Positions 63,531 to 64,000 of a DNA stretch of 64,000 nt are shown here, in pieces. This DNA comes from Corynebacterium argentoratense DSM 44202 (GTDB taxonomy: Bacteria > Actinomycetota > Actinomycetes > Mycobacteriales > Mycobacteriaceae). Location of the stretch: positions 1,380,583 to 1,444,582 of the forward strand of contig NC_022198.1 in NCBI RefSeq assembly GCF_000590555.1, in the 5' to 3' direction. A program made the position numbers and the translations under genes. How positions within the stretch are numbered: the first letter of the stretch is position 1; the number at the start of each line of letters is the position of its first letter. Below the pieces are notes generated by a model, which was not told the DNA's origin, did not search any database, and saw only the letters and a program-made list of their open reading frames with translations.

Positions 63531-64000
63531 TTATTTGGTCGCTTGTTTGGCGGCGAGGTTCCACGGGTCGGTTCGGATATCGATCATGTGACACTCTAGT
63601 CCGAGTGTGTCGTGGATGAGTTGTTGTGCTTGGGTGAGCCAGGGGGATTCGCTGGCCCAGTGTGCTGTGTCGATGATGGAGGGGCCACCGGCGCGGAGGT
63701 ATTCGTCGACTGGGTGGTGGCGTAGGTCTGAGGTGAGGTAGGCGTCGATGGGGGTGGTGTCGGATAGTTCGATGATGGTGTCGAGGAAGCTGTCGCCTGC
63801 GCCTGATGCGACGGCGACGGTGGTGATGGTGGCGTCGGGGTCACCGGCGGCGCGTACGCCCCATTCTGTGGTGGGGAGTCGGTCGGCGACGCGTTGGACG
63901 AATTCGGCTAGCGGCATGGGGGTGTCGAGGGTGCCGATGCGCCCGAGGCCGAGTTCCGGGTTGTTTTTGTTGGGGGAGATAGGCTGCCCGGGGGTTATTC
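63531..64000 (-). CDS. Nif3-like dinuclear metal centre protein, partial (5' end outside window)
   Basis: The visible 155 codons are the C-terminal part of a Nif3/GTP cyclohydrolase I type 2 family protein. They include GLGRIGTLDTPMPLAEFVQRVADRL, VAVASGAGDSFLDTIIE and VDAYLTSDLRHH-like TPIDAYLTSDLRHHPVDEYL, ending with AHWASESPWL and a metal-binding-like DTAHW histidine. An internal ATG at 63917 would give a short product, but the reading continues conserved to the window edge, so that is not the real start. zinc-ribbon and RNase H genes follow. Confidence 0.9.
   Translation of the reverse strand, partial: ITPGQPISPNKNNPELGLGRIGTLDTPMPLAEFVQRVADRLPTTEWGVRAAGDPDATITTVAVASGAGDSFLDTIIELSDTTPIDAYLTSDLRHHPVDEYLRAGGPSIIDTAHWASESPWLTQAQQLIHDTLGLECHMIDIRTDPWNLAAKQATK

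Overview
This window is a stretch of a Corynebacterium chromosome. The base composition is GC-rich. The gene content is diagnostic: an mraZ-rsmH-ftsL-ftsI-murE-murF division cluster, PknL with PASTA repeats next to an Rv2175c-like gene, lipomannan mannosyltransferases (mptA, mptC, pimB), a three-component actinobacterial cytochrome bcc-aa3 set (qcrCAB, ctaE, ctaF, ctaC), the LtsA type of asparagine-synthetase-like amidotransferase, and an HmuO heme oxygenase. From memory, the order follows the metF-idsA-mptA ... glnA-hmuO-glnE-glnA2 segment of C. glutamicum and C. diphtheriae. I cannot name the species from sequence alone.

Layout. 1-7.3 kb (minus): cell-division and peptidoglycan cluster, with a four-repeat MraZ box upstream of mraZ. 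7.3-10.3 kb: DUF3040 protein, HEPN-type protein, an acetyltransferase and metF. 10.4-15.6 kb: prenyl synthase idsA, mannosyltransferase mptA, a small DNA-binding protein and kinase pknL. 15.7-17.7 kb (minus): class II DAHP synthase and RNase AS. 17.7-25.8 kb: mptC, then a minus-strand envelope operon (NlpC/P60 protein, pimB, glucokinase, plsC, acyltransferase) and a second NlpC/P60 protein. 26.1-33.3 kb: a second acetyltransferase and the terminal respiratory chain. 33.8-36.7 kb: ltsA, a PadR regulator and an A-type Fe-S carrier. 36.8-41.1 kb: DUF3043 gene, cobU-cobT-cobS, and ilvE. 41.2-48.6 kb: pepA, aceF (three lipoyl domains) with lipB and lipA, and two membrane-protein genes. 48.7-57.8 kb: glnA, a decayed locus, a sortase-like lipoprotein and MFS transporter, hmuO, glnE and glnA2. 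57.8-64 kb: DUF2786 protein, CYTH protein, SPOR-like small protein, a degenerate galactokinase-like protein, RNase P RNA, RNase HI/phosphatase, zinc-ribbon protein and a partial Nif3 protein.

How the genes work together. Four modules dominate: wall and septum synthesis (mur/fts, ltsA, NlpC/P60, PknL), lipoglycan and phospholipid synthesis (idsA, mptA, mptC, pimB, plsC), lipoyl-dependent oxidation feeding the bcc-aa3 chain (aceF, lipB, lipA, qcr/cta), and nitrogen assimilation (glnA, glnE, glnA2). No rRNA, tRNA, prophage, insertion sequence or CRISPR array was seen, so this is core chromosome.

The most unusual signal is not a gene. The 10-mer TGACG(C/T)CGCG occurs at least 31 times by hand count, on both strands, in several reading frames and in one intergenic inverted pair. 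It is thin over the respiratory operons. Other points of interest are many apparently leaderless start codons, kilobase blocks of strand skew that ignore gene direction, a lipobox-bearing sortase-like protein, a pseudokinase-like GalK homologue, and several well-formed operator-like repeats.
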